This document shows positions 31,772 to 40,963 of a DNA stretch of 45,541 nucleotides, piece by piece. How positions within the stretch are numbered: position 1 is the stretch's first letter; every line of letters starts with the position of its first letter. The translations under genes and the position numbers were made by a program. Location of the stretch: assembly GCA_903862245.1 (NCBI GenBank), contig CAIOXL010000097.1, positions 1 to 45,541 of the forward strand, given 5' to 3'. A model generated the notes under the pieces. It saw only the letters and a list, made by a program, of their open reading frames with translations, ran no database searches and had not been told where the DNA came from. This DNA comes from an uncultured Geobacteraceae bacterium (GTDB lineage Bacteria > Desulfobacterota > Desulfuromonadia > Geobacterales > Pseudopelobacteraceae).

Positions 31772-32449
31772 TTACTTCACATATCCAACCGGATCGACCA
31801 GCCCCGCCTCGGCAAAACCCTTCAGGCGCAGTCGGCAGGAATCACACCGGCCGCAGGAGAGCCCCTCCGGGGTTGGATCGTAGCAGGAATGGGTTAAAGA
31901 ATAATCCACCCCCAATTCCGTGCCGCGCCGGATGATGTCGGCCTTGCTCATGCTGATCAACGGGGCGTGAATTTTAAATGCCGATGTCCCCTCGACTCCC
32001 GCTTTGGTCGCCAGGTTGGCCATCTTTTCGAATGCCCCGATGTATTCCGGCCGGCAGTCGGGATAGCCGGAATAATCCAGGGCGTTGACACCGATAAAAA
32101 TGTCTGATGCCCCCAGAACTTCGGCCCAGCCCAGGGCAAAGGAAAGGAAAATGGTGTTGCGCGCCGGAACGTAGGTTACCGGAATGTCGCTGCCAACACC
32201 CTCCTTGGGTACGTCAATGTCTGCCGTCAGGGCGCTTCCCCCCATGAGGCGCAGATCAAAATCCACGACAAGGTGCTCCGCCGCTCCGATCCGTTTCGCA
32301 TTCTGCCGGGCGACGGACAGCTCGAAACTGTGCCGCTGGCCATAGGAAAAGCTGATGGCAAAGGGAGTAAAGCCTTCCGCTCTGGCTATCGCCATGCAGG
32401 TGGTGGAATCCAGGCCGCTGCTATACAAAACTACCGCTTTACGTTGCAT
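31772..32449 (-). CDS. queC: 7-cyano-7-deazaguanine synthase (preQ0 synthase)
   Basis: This 225-residue ATP-dependent enzyme turns 7-carboxy-7-deazaguanine into preQ0 for queuosine. The PP-loop YSSGLDSTT is near residue 10 and [11 protein letters not shown] follows. The C-terminal zinc site shows as CYDPTP, then C-x2-C-x2-C in [11 protein letters not shown]. The GGAGAG ribosome site is clear. No other que genes are in the window, and no preQ1 riboswitch is evident upstream. Confidence 0.95.
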   Translation of the reverse strand: MQRKAVVLYSSGLDSTTCMAIARAEGFTPFAISFSYGQRHSFELSVARQNAKRIGAAEHLVVDFDLRLMGGSALTADIDVPKEGVGSDIPVTYVPARNTIFLSFALGWAEVLGASDIFIGVNALDYSGYPDCRPEYIGAFEKMANLATKAGVEGTSAFKIHAPLISMSKADIIRRGTELGVDYSLTHSCYDPTPEGLSCGRCDSCRLRLKGFAEAGLVDPVGYVK

Positions 32450-32795
32450 GAGGAACTCTCCGGGAATGTGTGGCGGACTTTCAGACTGGTACGCTAAACT
32501 GACCTAACAGACTGATATGAAATGATTTTTAGAATAATGGTGCGGGAAAATGTACCAACAATCGAAACGTATGTAAACCTAATTACGCAGAATGGCGGTG
32601 GTACCGTAACTATCGCTGTACAGATGCGTGCGTCGATTGGAATTCAGGATGTATGTATGGTTACGGCCATTATGGATTGCAATTTGATGCGTATTAGGTA
32701 CAATGACCCCGCTTTTCACCTGGCTGTCGATCAGATGAAAGCAAGACCATCCCGTGGGGGGTGCCTGCGTGCAGGCTCTTTCCATCCGAGGCGTT
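32450..32795 (+). promoter_or_regulatory. 346-base gap before the DUF507 pair, with one good promoter
   Basis: No convincing gene is seen. A frame from 32522 runs into the DUF507 gene but lacks a ribosome site and recognisable content. TTGCAA (32677-32682), 16 bases, TACAAT (32699-32704) is a good promoter about 90 bases before the DUF507 ATG. The first part is less GC-rich than the genes around it. Confidence 0.5.
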
Positions 32796-33083
32796 ATGCG
32801 ACTAAAAGAGGAACAGATCCGCGGACTGGCGGAAAAAGTCTACCACGACCTGTCGGCGGAGGGGCTTATAACGCCTCACGGGGAGCGCGGGGCGGTTGTT
32901 GCCGGAATAGTCAGTGCCATCACCCGGAATTTTGCCGCCGAACAGAAGCTGGAACGGGATGCGGAAAAACTGCTGGATGAAACGCTTGCCGGCATGGGGC
33001 GCGGTGCTGCTGAAATTGATCGCCGTCGTATGCTGAAGATGGTCAAGGAAAAGCTGGCCAAGGAACGAAAGATCGTCCTGTGA
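32796..33083 (+). CDS. DUF507 family protein (first of a pair)
   Basis: This 95-residue helical protein starts at ATG 32796 (MRLKEEQIRGLAEKVYHDL); the frame upstream is not conserved-looking. DUF507 proteins are small, charged, and common in Geobacter and relatives; no function is established. The RRMLKMVKEKLAKERKIVL tail is basic. The second DUF507 follows after 10 bases, so the two are probably co-translated subunits. In some genomes a single protein covers the family, so the pair may be a heterodimer (inference). Confidence 0.85.
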   Translation: MRLKEEQIRGLAEKVYHDLSAEGLITPHGERGAVVAGIVSAITRNFAAEQKLERDAEKLLDETLAGMGRGAAEIDRRRMLKMVKEKLAKERKIVL

Positions 33084-33093
33084 GGTTTTAACC

Positions 33094-33354
33094 ATGTCGT
33101 TATCGGAAGACCGCGTTTCAACCATGGCCCATGAAATAATCAACTGCATCTGGCGGGATGATCTGGCCGATGTGCCTGATGACAACCGCGCGTTGAGACG
33201 GGTCAAGCAGACTCTTGACGCATTTTTCTCCTCAGTGGATGAAATTGAAGAGGCGGTGCGGGCCAAACTGCGCAACAAAGCTATCGGCAGCCGTGACTAT
33301 GATGCCCTGTACCAGAAGTTCTACCACGACGAAATGGTCCGGAGAAATCTGTAA
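33094..33354 (+). CDS. DUF507 family protein (second of a pair)
   Basis: This 86-residue protein opens MSLSEDRVSTMAHEIINCIW and ends YDALYQKFYHDEMVRRNL. It is helical, acidic in the middle and basic at the end. It is similar in layout to its upstream neighbour but not a close copy. A terminator-like hairpin follows 39 bases after the stop, so the pair forms its own short operon. Confidence 0.85.
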   Translation: MSLSEDRVSTMAHEIINCIWRDDLADVPDDNRALRRVKQTLDAFFSSVDEIEEAVRAKLRNKAIGSRDYDALYQKFYHDEMVRRNL

Positions 33355-33393
33355 TATCCTCCTGATAATCCCCTGTTTACAGTTCATCCATCC

Positions 33394-33424
33394 CGGCCAT
33401 GGGCAGCAGTCCACGGCCGTTTTT
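33394..33424 (+). terminator. Terminator after the DUF507 pair
   Basis: The stem cggccatgg (33394-33402) / ccacggccg (33411-33419), with one mismatch and an 8-base loop, is followed by five T. It lies just before the slt start. Confidence 0.7.
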
Positions 33425-33441
33425 AACGAAAGGCGGAATTC

Positions 33442-35532
33442 ATGTCATATCAATTCAGACCGGCTCTACAAGGTCTGGTCGGAATTATCATTATAGCGGG
33501 CACCGCTTTTTCCTCCGTGGCCGATGATCAGTTGACCCGGGCGGCGGCACAGTACCGTGAGAAGGATTACGGGGGGGCCTATGCCTCTGCCCTGAAATCT
33601 TCCGATTCTGCGCAGCGGCTTTTTGTCGGCGGCATGGCCGCACTGCGGGTGGAAAAGTTCGAGGAAGCGGCGGCGCTGCTTGCCGATGCGGAGAAGAAAC
33701 TTCCGCTGATTGCCGATTATGCCGCGTATTTTCAGGCGGAAGCCCTCCTCAAGTTGAAAAAGTACCCGGCTGCAGCGGCCAAGGCGGCCGCCATTCCGGC
33801 CTCATTCCCCTCCTCCAAGGTAGTGCGCCGCTCGGAAAAGCTGACTGCCGATATTCAGTATGAAGCCGGGGATTTCAAAGGGGCCCTCAAGCTCTATCAA
33901 GCGTACATTGAAAAATATCCTTCGGGGAGTGATGCCGTTGATGCCAGCTACCAGGCTGCCCGCTGTCGGGAAGAGTCGGCGGATGCCGGCGGGGCGATGC
34001 TGATCTACCGGACCATCTGGCTCAATAATCCGGCGACACCCCAGGCGGGAAAGTCGCAGGATCGGCTCAAGCAGCTGGAGCTCTCGGCGGTCAAGCCCCC
34101 CCCGTTTACGACGGAGGAGCTGCTGAAGCGGGCAGCCACGCTCTATGCCCAGAACGAGTTTAGCAGCTCATTGAAAACGCTCGACATGATTCCGGCCGCA
34201 CTCCAGTCCCCCGCCGATGCCAGCCGGATTGATCTCCGGACCGGCATGGCGCAGTATCGCCTGAGACAGTACAAACAGGCCGAAAAACAGTTTGCCACTG
34301 CTGCCGCCAGTCTCCTGCCCGGAGTGCGTTCCGAAGCCCGCTTCTGGCTGGCCAAGTCACTTGACCGTCAGGATCTGAAAATAAAAGCCCTGGCGTTGTA
34401 TCTGGAGCTGGCGGGGGAGGGGAAAAAACAGGAATTTGCCGATGACGCCCTTATTGAGGCGGCAGCGTTGAGGCGCGGACTCGGACAGTATACCGAAGCC
34501 GCCGGCCTGTTTGCCCAGGCTGTAACGCTAGCGCCACAATCAAAGGCCACTGCCAAATCGAATTGGGATGCGGGATGGTGCCGGTATCTGGCGGGCGAAT
34601 ATCCGGCTGCAGTCGAACTGTTCAAAGGATTGCTTGCCGATGAAGCCCAGCGGGAAAAAGTGCTGTACTGGCTCGGCAGGACGCTGGAAAAGAGCGGCGA
34701 TGCCGCAGCTGCTTCATATTACCGTTCCCTGCAGGATGAGTTTCCCGCCGGATTTTATACCACCTGGTACCGGGAGACAAAAGGGGTGGCGGACAGCCGC
34801 GAGTCACTTGGCACTCGAGATGCGCTGGCGGAGCTTCCGCTCCTGTCCGGTTTTGACAAGCCGCGCCTGCTGGCTTCACTTGGGATGCTTGACGAGGCCC
34901 GGGGTGAGATGGCGGCGATCCGTAAAAAAAATGGGGAGAAAAAAGGGATGTTTCCGGCGCTGGCGCGGATCTACCTTGAAATGGGTGATTATGGTTCGGC
35001 TATGTCTCTGTTTATGCTGAATCGCCCCGTTGCCTGGGAAAAGGGGACGCTGCCGCTCTGGACCGCCGGGTATCCACGGGCCTATACGGAGCTGGTCAGC
35101 CAGAATGCGTCCCTTAACGGTCTGTCGGAAGGGTTGGTGTTCGCCCTGATCCGCGCGGAAAGCGGTTTTGCCCCCGCCATCAAGTCGGGTGCCGGAGCCA
35201 TCGGACTCATGCAGATGATGCCCGCCACGGCCAAGCAGACCGCCCGGGAGAAGGGGGATTTTAATCCCCAGCGCCTGATTGTGCCGGAGTACAACATCCG
35301 TCTCGGAACGAAGCATCTGCATGACCTGATGAAGCAGTATGACGGCGATGTGGTGTACATGGCGGCGGCGTATAATGCCGGCTCGGGAGCACTGGCCCGC
35401 TGGAAGAACAGCTTCAAGGGGCTTGCCAAGGATGAGTTCATCGAGAGTATCCCCTACCAGGAAACCCGCGACTACGTAAAAAAAGTCTACGCATCGGCAG
35501 CCACCTACCGGCGGCTGTACGGGTTGAAGTAG
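33442..35532 (+). CDS. slt: Soluble lytic murein transglycosylase with TPR-like region
   Basis: This 696-residue periplasmic enzyme cleaves peptidoglycan to 1,6-anhydro muropeptides. An N-terminal hydrophobic signal (to about SSVA) leads to a long helical, tetratricopeptide-like ring domain (about 30-540), then the GH23 domain. The catalytic Glu is E573 (LIRAESGF). GAIGLMQMMPATAKQ, the LGTKHLHDLM and MAAAYNAGSGALARW blocks complete it. An AAAGGCGG ribosome site precedes the ATG. It is larger than and different from the small lipoprotein at 10256. A palindromic repeat follows, then mutS. Confidence 0.93.
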   Translation: MSYQFRPALQGLVGIIIIAGTAFSSVADDQLTRAAAQYREKDYGGAYASALKSSDSAQRLFVGGMAALRVEKFEEAAALLADAEKKLPLIADYAAYFQAEALLKLKKYPAAAAKAAAIPASFPSSKVVRRSEKLTADIQYEAGDFKGALKLYQAYIEKYPSGSDAVDASYQAARCREESADAGGAMLIYRTIWLNNPATPQAGKSQDRLKQLELSAVKPPPFTTEELLKRAATLYAQNEFSSSLKTLDMIPAALQSPADASRIDLRTGMAQYRLRQYKQAEKQFATAAASLLPGVRSEARFWLAKSLDRQDLKIKALALYLELAGEGKKQEFADDALIEAAALRRGLGQYTEAAGLFAQAVTLAPQSKATAKSNWDAGWCRYLAGEYPAAVELFKGLLADEAQREKVLYWLGRTLEKSGDAAAASYYRSLQDEFPAGFYTTWYRETKGVADSRESLGTRDALAELPLLSGFDKPRLLASLGMLDEARGEMAAIRKKNGEKKGMFPALARIYLEMGDYGSAMSLFMLNRPVAWEKGTLPLWTAGYPRAYTELVSQNASLNGLSEGLVFALIRAESGFAPAIKSGAGAIGLMQMMPATAKQTAREKGDFNPQRLIVPEYNIRLGTKHLHDLMKQYDGDVVYMAAAYNAGSGALARWKNSFKGLAKDEFIESIPYQETRDYVKKVYASAATYRRLYGLK

Positions 35533-35558
35533 CGAAAATCTGGAACGGCCGTTCGAAT

Positions 35559-35690
35559 AACACAGAGCAACGGAGCAACGGAGAAATTAGCCGCTTATGC
35601 ACTAAACAGCTCTTACCGAAATTGTTAGTTCTCAACAGATTTTTTCAAAGAATTTTTTAGATTTACTCCGTTGCACCGTTGCTCCGTGTT
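35559..35690. repeat. 132-bp inverted-end element with cggagcaa motifs, before mutS
   Basis: The left end aacacagagcaacggagcaa (35559-35578, continuing cggagaaat) and the right end (reverse complement aacacggagcaacggtgcaa, from 35690) pair over about 29 bases with an AT-rich centre. It is nearly the same as 42230-42357 and similar in design to the gagacac elements. Confidence 0.8.
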
Positions 35691-35744
35691 TCAACGGTTT
35701 TTACGGATAACCATAATCATCTTCACGGAAAGGCTTACCTCGCT

Positions 35745-38357
35745 ATGGCAGAGCAAACCCCCATGATGCGGCAGTACCTCGAGATCAAATCCGGGTATCC
35801 CGATGCGATCCTCTTTTTCCGCATGGGGGATTTTTACGAGATGTTCCTTGATGATGCCCTGGTGGCATCCCGTGTGCTGGATATCGCCCTGACCTCCCGC
35901 AACAAGGGGAGCGGTGATGAAATCCCCTTCTGCGGAGTCCCTTACCATTCGGTTGCCCCCTATATTGCCCGCCTGATCGAACTCGGCCACAAGGTTGCCA
36001 TCTGCGAGCAGGTGGAAGACCCGAAGCAGGCCAAGGGTATTGTCCGGCGCGAGGTGGTCAGAGTTGTAACCCCCGGCCTTCTCATCGAGTCGGAAAGCCT
36101 TGTCCCGGACGAAAATAATTACCTGCTGGCTCTCTGTGAGGTCTCCGGCGGGAACTGGGGGTGCGCCTGGCTGGATGTCTCCACCGGCGAATTCCGCGCC
36201 GCCGAGGCGGCCGGCCCCGCTGCCGTCCTGGCCGAAGCTGTCGGGATCAACCCCCGTGAAGTCGTGGTCTCCGATGCCCTTGACCGTGAAGCCCTGTCAC
36301 CCGACCTGCGCTCCTTCCTGCAGGAAAAAATTGTTTCCCGGGTTCCGGCCTGGATTTACGATCGCGACTACGCCACAACCCTGCTGTGCGGCCATTTCGG
36401 TGCGGTATCGCCTGAAGCGCTTGGGCTGGAGGGGGCTCCGGCCGCCCTGCTGGCCGCCGCTGCCGCCCTCTATTACCTGCGTGAAAACCGCAAGGCGGCG
36501 CTCCCGCACATTCGCGATATTCTGGTCTCCCGGCGCAGTCAGCATCTGGCTCTGGATCCGGCGACCCGGCGTAATCTGGAGATTACCGCCAGCATGGCGG
36601 AAGGTAAACGCGCCGGCTCGCTGCTGGGGTGCCTGGATCGGACCGGCACCGCCATGGGCGCCCGTCGTCTGAAACAGTGGCTCAGCTACCCCCTGATCGA
36701 ACTGGAACCGATCAGGCAGAGGCTGGATGCGGTGGAAGAATTGCTGGAATCCCCCACTCTGTGCGACGATCTGACGGCGCGCCTGAAAAACGTCGCCGAC
36801 CTTGAACGGCTGAACGGCCGCATCGGCATGGCCAGCGCCGGCGGTCGTGATCTCCGGGCACTGCATGATTCGCTGCTCCACCTTCACACCCTGCCGGAGC
36901 GGATGACCGAGGTGCAAAGCTCGCTCCTCCAGTCGTTGAGGGGTGGCATCGACCCGTTGGCTGATATCTGTCAGCTGGTGGCGCGGGGAATTATCGAAAG
37001 TCCCCCCTTTTCGCTGCGAGAGGGGGGCATTATCGCCCCTGGATACAACACTGAACTGGACGAGCTGCGTGCCATCAGCAGCGAAGGGAAGGGGTTCATC
37101 GCCCGCCTGGAAGCCCAGGAGCGGTCCCGCACCGGCATTTCCACCCTGAAAATCCGTTACAACCGGGTATTCGGCTATTCCATTGAGGTTACCAAAAGCA
37201 ACCTGGCTGCCGTTCCGGCTGATTACGTCCGCCGGCAGACGCTGGCCAACGCCGAACGCTATATCACTGAGGAACTGAAAAACTACGAAGAGAAGGTGCT
37301 GGGGGCTGAAGAGCGGATCTGCGGGCTGGAATTCACTCTGTTCCAGGAAATCCGGGAACTGGTGGCCGGTCAGGCGGAGCGGATCGCCAGAACGGCTGAC
37401 GGCCTTGCGGTGCTGGATGTGCTGCTTTCGCTGGCAACCGTGGCCGGCGAGCGGAACTACTGCAAACCGCGCGTGGACGATTCGGATGTTATCGACATCC
37501 GCGAGGGGCGCCATCCGGTGATCGAGGCCATGAAGCTGGGGGAACGCTTCGTCCCGAACGATACGCTGCTGGATGGCGAAAGCAATCAATTGCTGATGAT
37601 TACCGGCCCCAATATGGCGGGGAAATCGACCTATATGCGTCAGGTGGCGCTGATCACCCTGATGGCCCAGGCCGGCAGCTTCGTGCCGGCAGCGGAGGCG
37701 CGCATCGGTATTGCCGACCGCATTTTTACCCGCGTCGGGGCGGGTGACAATCTGGCCCGGGGACAATCCACCTTCATGCTGGAAATGATGGAGGCGGCCG
37801 GCATCCTCCGTGGTGCGACCCCCAGAAGTCTGATTATCATGGATGAGATCGGCCGGGGCACCTCCACCTTCGACGGCGTTTCCATCGCCTGGGCGGTGGC
37901 GGAGTATATCCACGACACGCCGACCTGCCGCAGCCGCACTCTCTTTGCCACCCACTACCATGAGCTGACCGAGCTGGCAACCACCCGCGAGCGGGTCAAG
38001 AACTTCACCGTGGCGGTCCGCGAATGGAATGACCAGGTCATCTTCCTGCGCACCATCATTCCGGGGGGCGCCTCCCACTCCTACGGCATTCAGGTGGCCC
38101 GTCTGGCAGGTATGCCGGCGGATGTCATCGAACGGGCCAAGGAGATCCTGCGCAACCTGGAAAGCGGCGAATTCGAAGAGGGGGCTCCGCGCCTGGCCAA
38201 GAGCAGCAAAAAACCGCCCAAAGAGTCGTCATCCCAGTTTTCCCTGTTTGAAACCACGGAAGATCAGCTGCGCCAGCGCCTGAAAAAAATGAATATCGCC
38301 ACCCTGACACCGTTGGAAGCGCTTAATCTGCTGGATGAGTTAAAGCGGATGGTGTGA
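35745..38357 (+). CDS. mutS: DNA mismatch repair protein MutS
   Basis: This 870-residue protein recognises mismatches. ATG 35745 ([15 protein letters not shown]) has a GGAAAGG site upstream; the longer frame from 35679 falls in the repeat. The mismatch-binding Phe-x-Glu is in [11 protein letters not shown] near residue 27. Core and clamp domains follow, with the ATPase at the end: Walker [14 protein letters not shown] (about 620-628), Walker B and signature [12 protein letters not shown], and the His in ATHYHEL. The dimerising C-terminus is present. Length is normal. mutL is not in the window. Confidence 0.97.
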   Translation: MAEQTPMMRQYLEIKSGYPDAILFFRMGDFYEMFLDDALVASRVLDIALTSRNKGSGDEIPFCGVPYHSVAPYIARLIELGHKVAICEQVEDPKQAKGIVRREVVRVVTPGLLIESESLVPDENNYLLALCEVSGGNWGCAWLDVSTGEFRAAEAAGPAAVLAEAVGINPREVVVSDALDREALSPDLRSFLQEKIVSRVPAWIYDRDYATTLLCGHFGAVSPEALGLEGAPAALLAAAAALYYLRENRKAALPHIRDILVSRRSQHLALDPATRRNLEITASMAEGKRAGSLLGCLDRTGTAMGARRLKQWLSYPLIELEPIRQRLDAVEELLESPTLCDDLTARLKNVADLERLNGRIGMASAGGRDLRALHDSLLHLHTLPERMTEVQSSLLQSLRGGIDPLADICQLVARGIIESPPFSLREGGIIAPGYNTELDELRAISSEGKGFIARLEAQERSRTGISTLKIRYNRVFGYSIEVTKSNLAAVPADYVRRQTLANAERYITEELKNYEEKVLGAEERICGLEFTLFQEIRELVAGQAERIARTADGLAVLDVLLSLATVAGERNYCKPRVDDSDVIDIREGRHPVIEAMKLGERFVPNDTLLDGESNQLLMITGPNMAGKSTYMRQVALITLMAQAGSFVPAAEARIGIADRIFTRVGAGDNLARGQSTFMLEMMEAAGILRGATPRSLIIMDEIGRGTSTFDGVSIAWAVAEYIHDTPTCRSRTLFATHYHELTELATTRERVKNFTVAVREWNDQVIFLRTIIPGGASHSYGIQVARLAGMPADVIERAKEILRNLESGEFEEGAPRLAKSSKKPPKESSSQFSLFETTEDQLRQRLKKMNIATLTPLEALNLLDELKRMV

Positions 38358-38370
38358 AAACGGCGAGTGA

Positions 38371-38411
38371 AAAGCCCCCTCCTTCCTTTCAAGGAGGGGG
38401 TTGGGGGTGGT
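38371..38411 (+). repeat. C-rich hairpin repeat, left bracket of the DUF559/AbiE segment
   Basis: The stem ccccctcctt (38375-38384) / aaggaggggg (38391-38400) is perfect with a 6-base loop, followed by ttgggggtgg. The reverse complement of 40447-40488 has the same stem and the same G-rich flank, so the two form an inverted pair around 38443-40432. It may also terminate mutS. Confidence 0.65.
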
Positions 38412-38442
38412 AGCCTTTCATCAATTTTACGGATTGCATTCA

Positions 38443-38820
38443 ATGCTCTACAACCGGCCAGTTCTAAAAACCCGACGGAAGGAATTACGCAACAACTCCA
38501 CTCCGGCTGAACAGCAGCTCTGGAGTATGCTGCAGCGCAGCAATCTGGGCAGTTACAAATTTCGCCGGCAACATAGTGTTGGGTCATACATTCTCGATTT
38601 CTACTGTCCCTCAGAAAAATTGGCCGTTGAGCTTGACGGTGATTCGCATTTTACCGACGACGCAATGGAGTATGACCGGATAAGAACGGAATATCTGAAT
38701 GCCCTGAACATCAAGGTAATTCGGTTTCTGAATACGGATGTTTATGACAATCTGAACGCTGTCTGCGAATGGATTTTGGACGAGATCAAAGGCACCAGCA
38801 CCCCCCATTGCAGATCATAA
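38443..38820 (+). CDS. DUF559 (Vsr-like) endonuclease-like protein
   Basis: This 125-residue protein starts at ATG 38443; the frame upstream extends into the hairpin repeat. DUF559 shows as NNSTPAEQQLW, then KFRRQHSVGSYILDFYC and LAVELDGDSH. D52, E63 and D65 fit the PD-(D/E)XK nuclease core shared with the very-short-patch repair endonuclease Vsr. Substrate and role are unknown; such genes are often isolated or lie near mobile DNA. No strong ribosome site is seen. It is followed by a perfect palindrome and the abiE pair, in the same orientation. Confidence 0.85.
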   Translation: MLYNRPVLKTRRKELRNNSTPAEQQLWSMLQRSNLGSYKFRRQHSVGSYILDFYCPSEKLAVELDGDSHFTDDAMEYDRIRTEYLNALNIKVIRFLNTDVYDNLNAVCEWILDEIKGTSTPHCRS

Positions 38821-38830
38821 CCATTTATCA

Positions 38831-38867
38831 AGCATAGTATGTCTATTTATTGTGGACATACTATGCT
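38831..38867. promoter_or_regulatory. Perfect 13-bp inverted repeat before abiEi (likely operator)
   Basis: agcatagtatgtc (38831-38843) and gacatactatgct (38855-38867) pair perfectly around 11 bases, 43 bases before the abiEi start at 38910. AbiEi antitoxins of known systems bind inverted repeats in their own promoter, which this site fits. The hexamers of the promoter are unclear. Confidence 0.7.
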
Positions 38868-38909
38868 GTTAAGTGCTAAGTTATTGCCATCGCACAGGAG
38901 ATGGTGATC

Positions 38910-39560
38910 ATGACGAACACCTTGCTGATCAAGAGTATTCCCTATGAGGAGTTTGACTACCAGACTCTGCTGGACTCCGTTCGTGGCTATGCACAGCCAC
39001 GGATGAAGATTTCCGGAATGCTGGCTAAAGGCGATATAATACGCGTCAAAAAGGGATTATATATTCTCGGTGAAACGCTGCGTCGTCGCCCCTTCTGCCG
39101 TGAACTGCTGGCCAACCTGGTCTACGGCCCCTCCTATGTGTCCCTCGAATATGCCCTGCACTATCACAGCCTGACACCCGAGCGGGTTGAGACGGTAACT
39201 TCGGTAACCTGTGGCCGCTCCCGGACTTTCGCTTCTCCGGTCGGTACATTTTCCTATCGCATGATACCGATGGAAGCATTTCGCACCGGGATGGACCGGG
39301 TCGAACTGGATGATGGCCGCTCTTTTCTGATCGCCATTCCGGAAAAGGCGCTGGCAGACCGGATCGTTGCCGACCGGGGTGCCGGCATTTCAACGCAGAA
39401 GGATCTGCACGAATATTTGCTGACTGATCTCCGCATTGATCCTGTAATTCTCTATGGGCTTGATCCGGCCAAACTTACGGAAATAGCCGGGCAGTACCGT
39501 TCTCGCAGAGTGAAACTGCTGGCAGACCTAATTACCCGGCTGGGGAAAGGAGCTCGATAA
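38910..39560 (+). CDS. AbiEi-type antitoxin (type IV toxin-antitoxin regulator)
   Basis: This 216-residue protein has an N-terminal winged-helix region with MLAKGDIIRVKKGLYIL. The AbiEi domain continues with YVSLEYALHYHSLTPE and ALADRIV. AbiEi proteins repress the operon and counteract the AbiEii toxin, giving abortive infection against phage. ATG 38910 is chosen because AGGAG (38896-38900) stands directly against the ATG at 38901, which leaves no spacing. The abiEii start overlaps its stop by one base. The upstream 13-bp palindrome is a fitting operator. Confidence 0.9.
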   Translation: MTNTLLIKSIPYEEFDYQTLLDSVRGYAQPRMKISGMLAKGDIIRVKKGLYILGETLRRRPFCRELLANLVYGPSYVSLEYALHYHSLTPERVETVTSVTCGRSRTFASPVGTFSYRMIPMEAFRTGMDRVELDDGRSFLIAIPEKALADRIVADRGAGISTQKDLHEYLLTDLRIDPVILYGLDPAKLTEIAGQYRSRRVKLLADLITRLGKGAR

Positions 39561-40432
39561 TGCATGAAGCGGTGGCCCGTATGCTTGCCAAATACGAACC
39601 GAAGAGTGTTGACGATTCAGTCAGAGCGCTGCGGGAGATTATTCAGGAGGTGGCGCTGCTCGGGCTCTGGCGGGCCAAGTTTTTTGAGCACGCCGCGTTC
39701 TATGGCGGTACGGCTCTGCGCATTCTGTACGGGCTCGACCGGTTTTCCGAGGATCTGGATTTCTCGCTGCTGACACCGGTCCCTGATTTTAATCTGGCAC
39801 GATATACGGCATCACTTGAGGAGGAACTGCTGGCATTCGGTTTCAATGTTCGGGTGGAAATGGTAGACAAGACAGCCGAATCAGCGGTGCAGTCGGCCTT
39901 CCTCAAGGCGAACACCCGTAATGAACTTCTGGTCATTGAAGCCGGAGAGGATCTTATGGGGCAGGTTGCAGCCGGACAGGTGCTGAAAGTGAAGATCGAG
40001 GTGGATACGGACCCTCCGCCAGGCTTCAGTACCCAGACTCGCTATCTGCTGCATCCGATACCTTTTGCCGTCCGGAGTTATTCGCTCCCGGATCTCTTTG
40101 CCGGCAAGATGCACGCGGTCCTCTTCCGCAGATGGAAAAACCGGGTCAAGGGTCGTGATTGGTACGATCTTGTGTGGTACGCCGCCAACCACCCGCATCT
40201 GAATCTGACTCACCTTGAGCAGCGGATGCGGCAAACCGGTCATTGGGACGGTGATAACCGTCTTTCATCGGCAGATTTTACCCGGTTACTGCGGGAGGCA
40301 ATCGATCGGCTGGATGTGAATCAGGCTCGTAACGATGTGGCACCCTTTATCAAGGATCAGCAGGTGCTTGCACTCTGGTCTCACGAATTTTTTCAAGATG
40401 TGGCAGGCCGGATTCAGACGGTAGGAAATTAA
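39560..40432 (+). CDS. AbiEii-type nucleotidyltransferase toxin
   Basis: This 290-residue protein starts in the abiEi stop (TAATG). The nucleotidyltransferase motif is FYGGTALRILYGLDRFSEDL, with G49-G50-T and the metal-binding D65 and D67, followed by KVKIEVDTD with further acidic residues. GKMHAVLFRRWKNRVKGRDW is the conserved AbiEii block. In characterised members the transferase adds nucleotides to RNA (tRNA acceptor ends) and stops growth. All key residues look intact, so the toxin is probably active. Confidence 0.92.
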   Translation: MHEAVARMLAKYEPKSVDDSVRALREIIQEVALLGLWRAKFFEHAAFYGGTALRILYGLDRFSEDLDFSLLTPVPDFNLARYTASLEEELLAFGFNVRVEMVDKTAESAVQSAFLKANTRNELLVIEAGEDLMGQVAAGQVLKVKIEVDTDPPPGFSTQTRYLLHPIPFAVRSYSLPDLFAGKMHAVLFRRWKNRVKGRDWYDLVWYAANHPHLNLTHLEQRMRQTGHWDGDNRLSSADFTRLLREAIDRLDVNQARNDVAPFIKDQQVLALWSHEFFQDVAGRIQTVGN

Positions 40433-40446
40433 CTGTTCCCCCTCAA

Positions 40447-40488
40447 CCACCCCCCAGCCCCCTCCTTGAAAAAAAGGAGGGGGAGCTT
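40447..40488 (-). repeat. C-rich hairpin repeat, right bracket of the DUF559/AbiE segment
   Basis: The stem ccccctcctt (40458-40467) / aaggaggggg (40474-40483) with loop gaaaaa. As the reverse complement it repeats the 38371-38411 copy, including the flanking G-run and gtgg. It lies 14 bases after the abiEii stop. Confidence 0.65.
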
Positions 40489-40552
40489 GTGCATTCAAGT
40501 CTCGTTCATGACAGATGGTAATTATCGTCCCGCGTGGGAAAGGAAACTGAAA

Positions 40553-40876
40553 ATGGGTATTGAAGTGTATGTGGGGCGTATTTCCGGAACGGTGACGGCG
40601 GATGAAGTGCGGAGTCTGTTTTCCGTGGTTGGCACGGTGACATCAGTCCATCTGGTAACCGATGCCGCGTCCGGTGACTTCAGGGGGTGCGGCTATGTCC
40701 GGATGTCCACCGATGAGGAGGCGAGGGAGGCGATTGATCTTCTTAATGGCGCTAAACTCGGTGACAGTCTGATCGTGGTAAAAGATGCCCCGCCCAAAAA
40801 CTTCAAGAAGCCTTCTCCGGCAAGCGGTGGCAAGCGGCATAATGACGTTGGCAAACAGCCGCAGAAAGGGCGATAG
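40553..40876 (+). CDS. Small RRM-type RNA-binding protein
   Basis: ATG 40553 (MGIEVYVGRIS) follows a GGGAAAGGA ribosome site. The longer frame from 40466 covers the C-rich repeat and is unlikely. In the 107-residue product one RRM fold is visible: RNP-2 EVYVGRIS at the start and RNP-1 RGCGYVRM near residue 43-50, then a basic, low-complexity tail (PKNFKKPSPASGGKRH). Bacterial RRM proteins of this size bind single-stranded RNA and are often cold-induced. RNP-1 has Cys and Tyr at aromatic positions and Met at the last, so binding may differ from typical members. Confidence 0.88.
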   Translation: MGIEVYVGRISGTVTADEVRSLFSVVGTVTSVHLVTDAASGDFRGCGYVRMSTDEEAREAIDLLNGAKLGDSLIVVKDAPPKNFKKPSPASGGKRHNDVGKQPQKGR

Positions 40877-40885
40877 CCCATTCGG

Positions 40886-40914
40886 TTGAAACATGCGTAC
40901 ATATCTGCTACAAG
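40886..40914 (+). promoter_or_regulatory. Promoter for the amidase gene
   Basis: TTGAAA (40886-40891), 17 bases, TACAAG (40909-40914), 49 bases before the ATG at 40964. Confidence 0.6.
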
Positions 40915-40963
40915 AGTACGCGACTAATTTTCTCCACATCCTGCTGACATACAAAGCGACCAG

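Noticed and set aside
32522-32980. 152-codon frame before and into the first DUF507 gene
   Set aside because: No ribosome site, no recognised domain, and it overlaps a better-supported gene in another frame. The first 70 codons could be a decayed gene, but nothing supports this.
36297-38078. Long open frame (593 codons) on the minus strand inside mutS
   Set aside because: It lies fully antisense to mutS, whose every domain motif is intact. GC-rich genes with strong third-position bias often leave such open frames. No ribosome site or known domain was seen.
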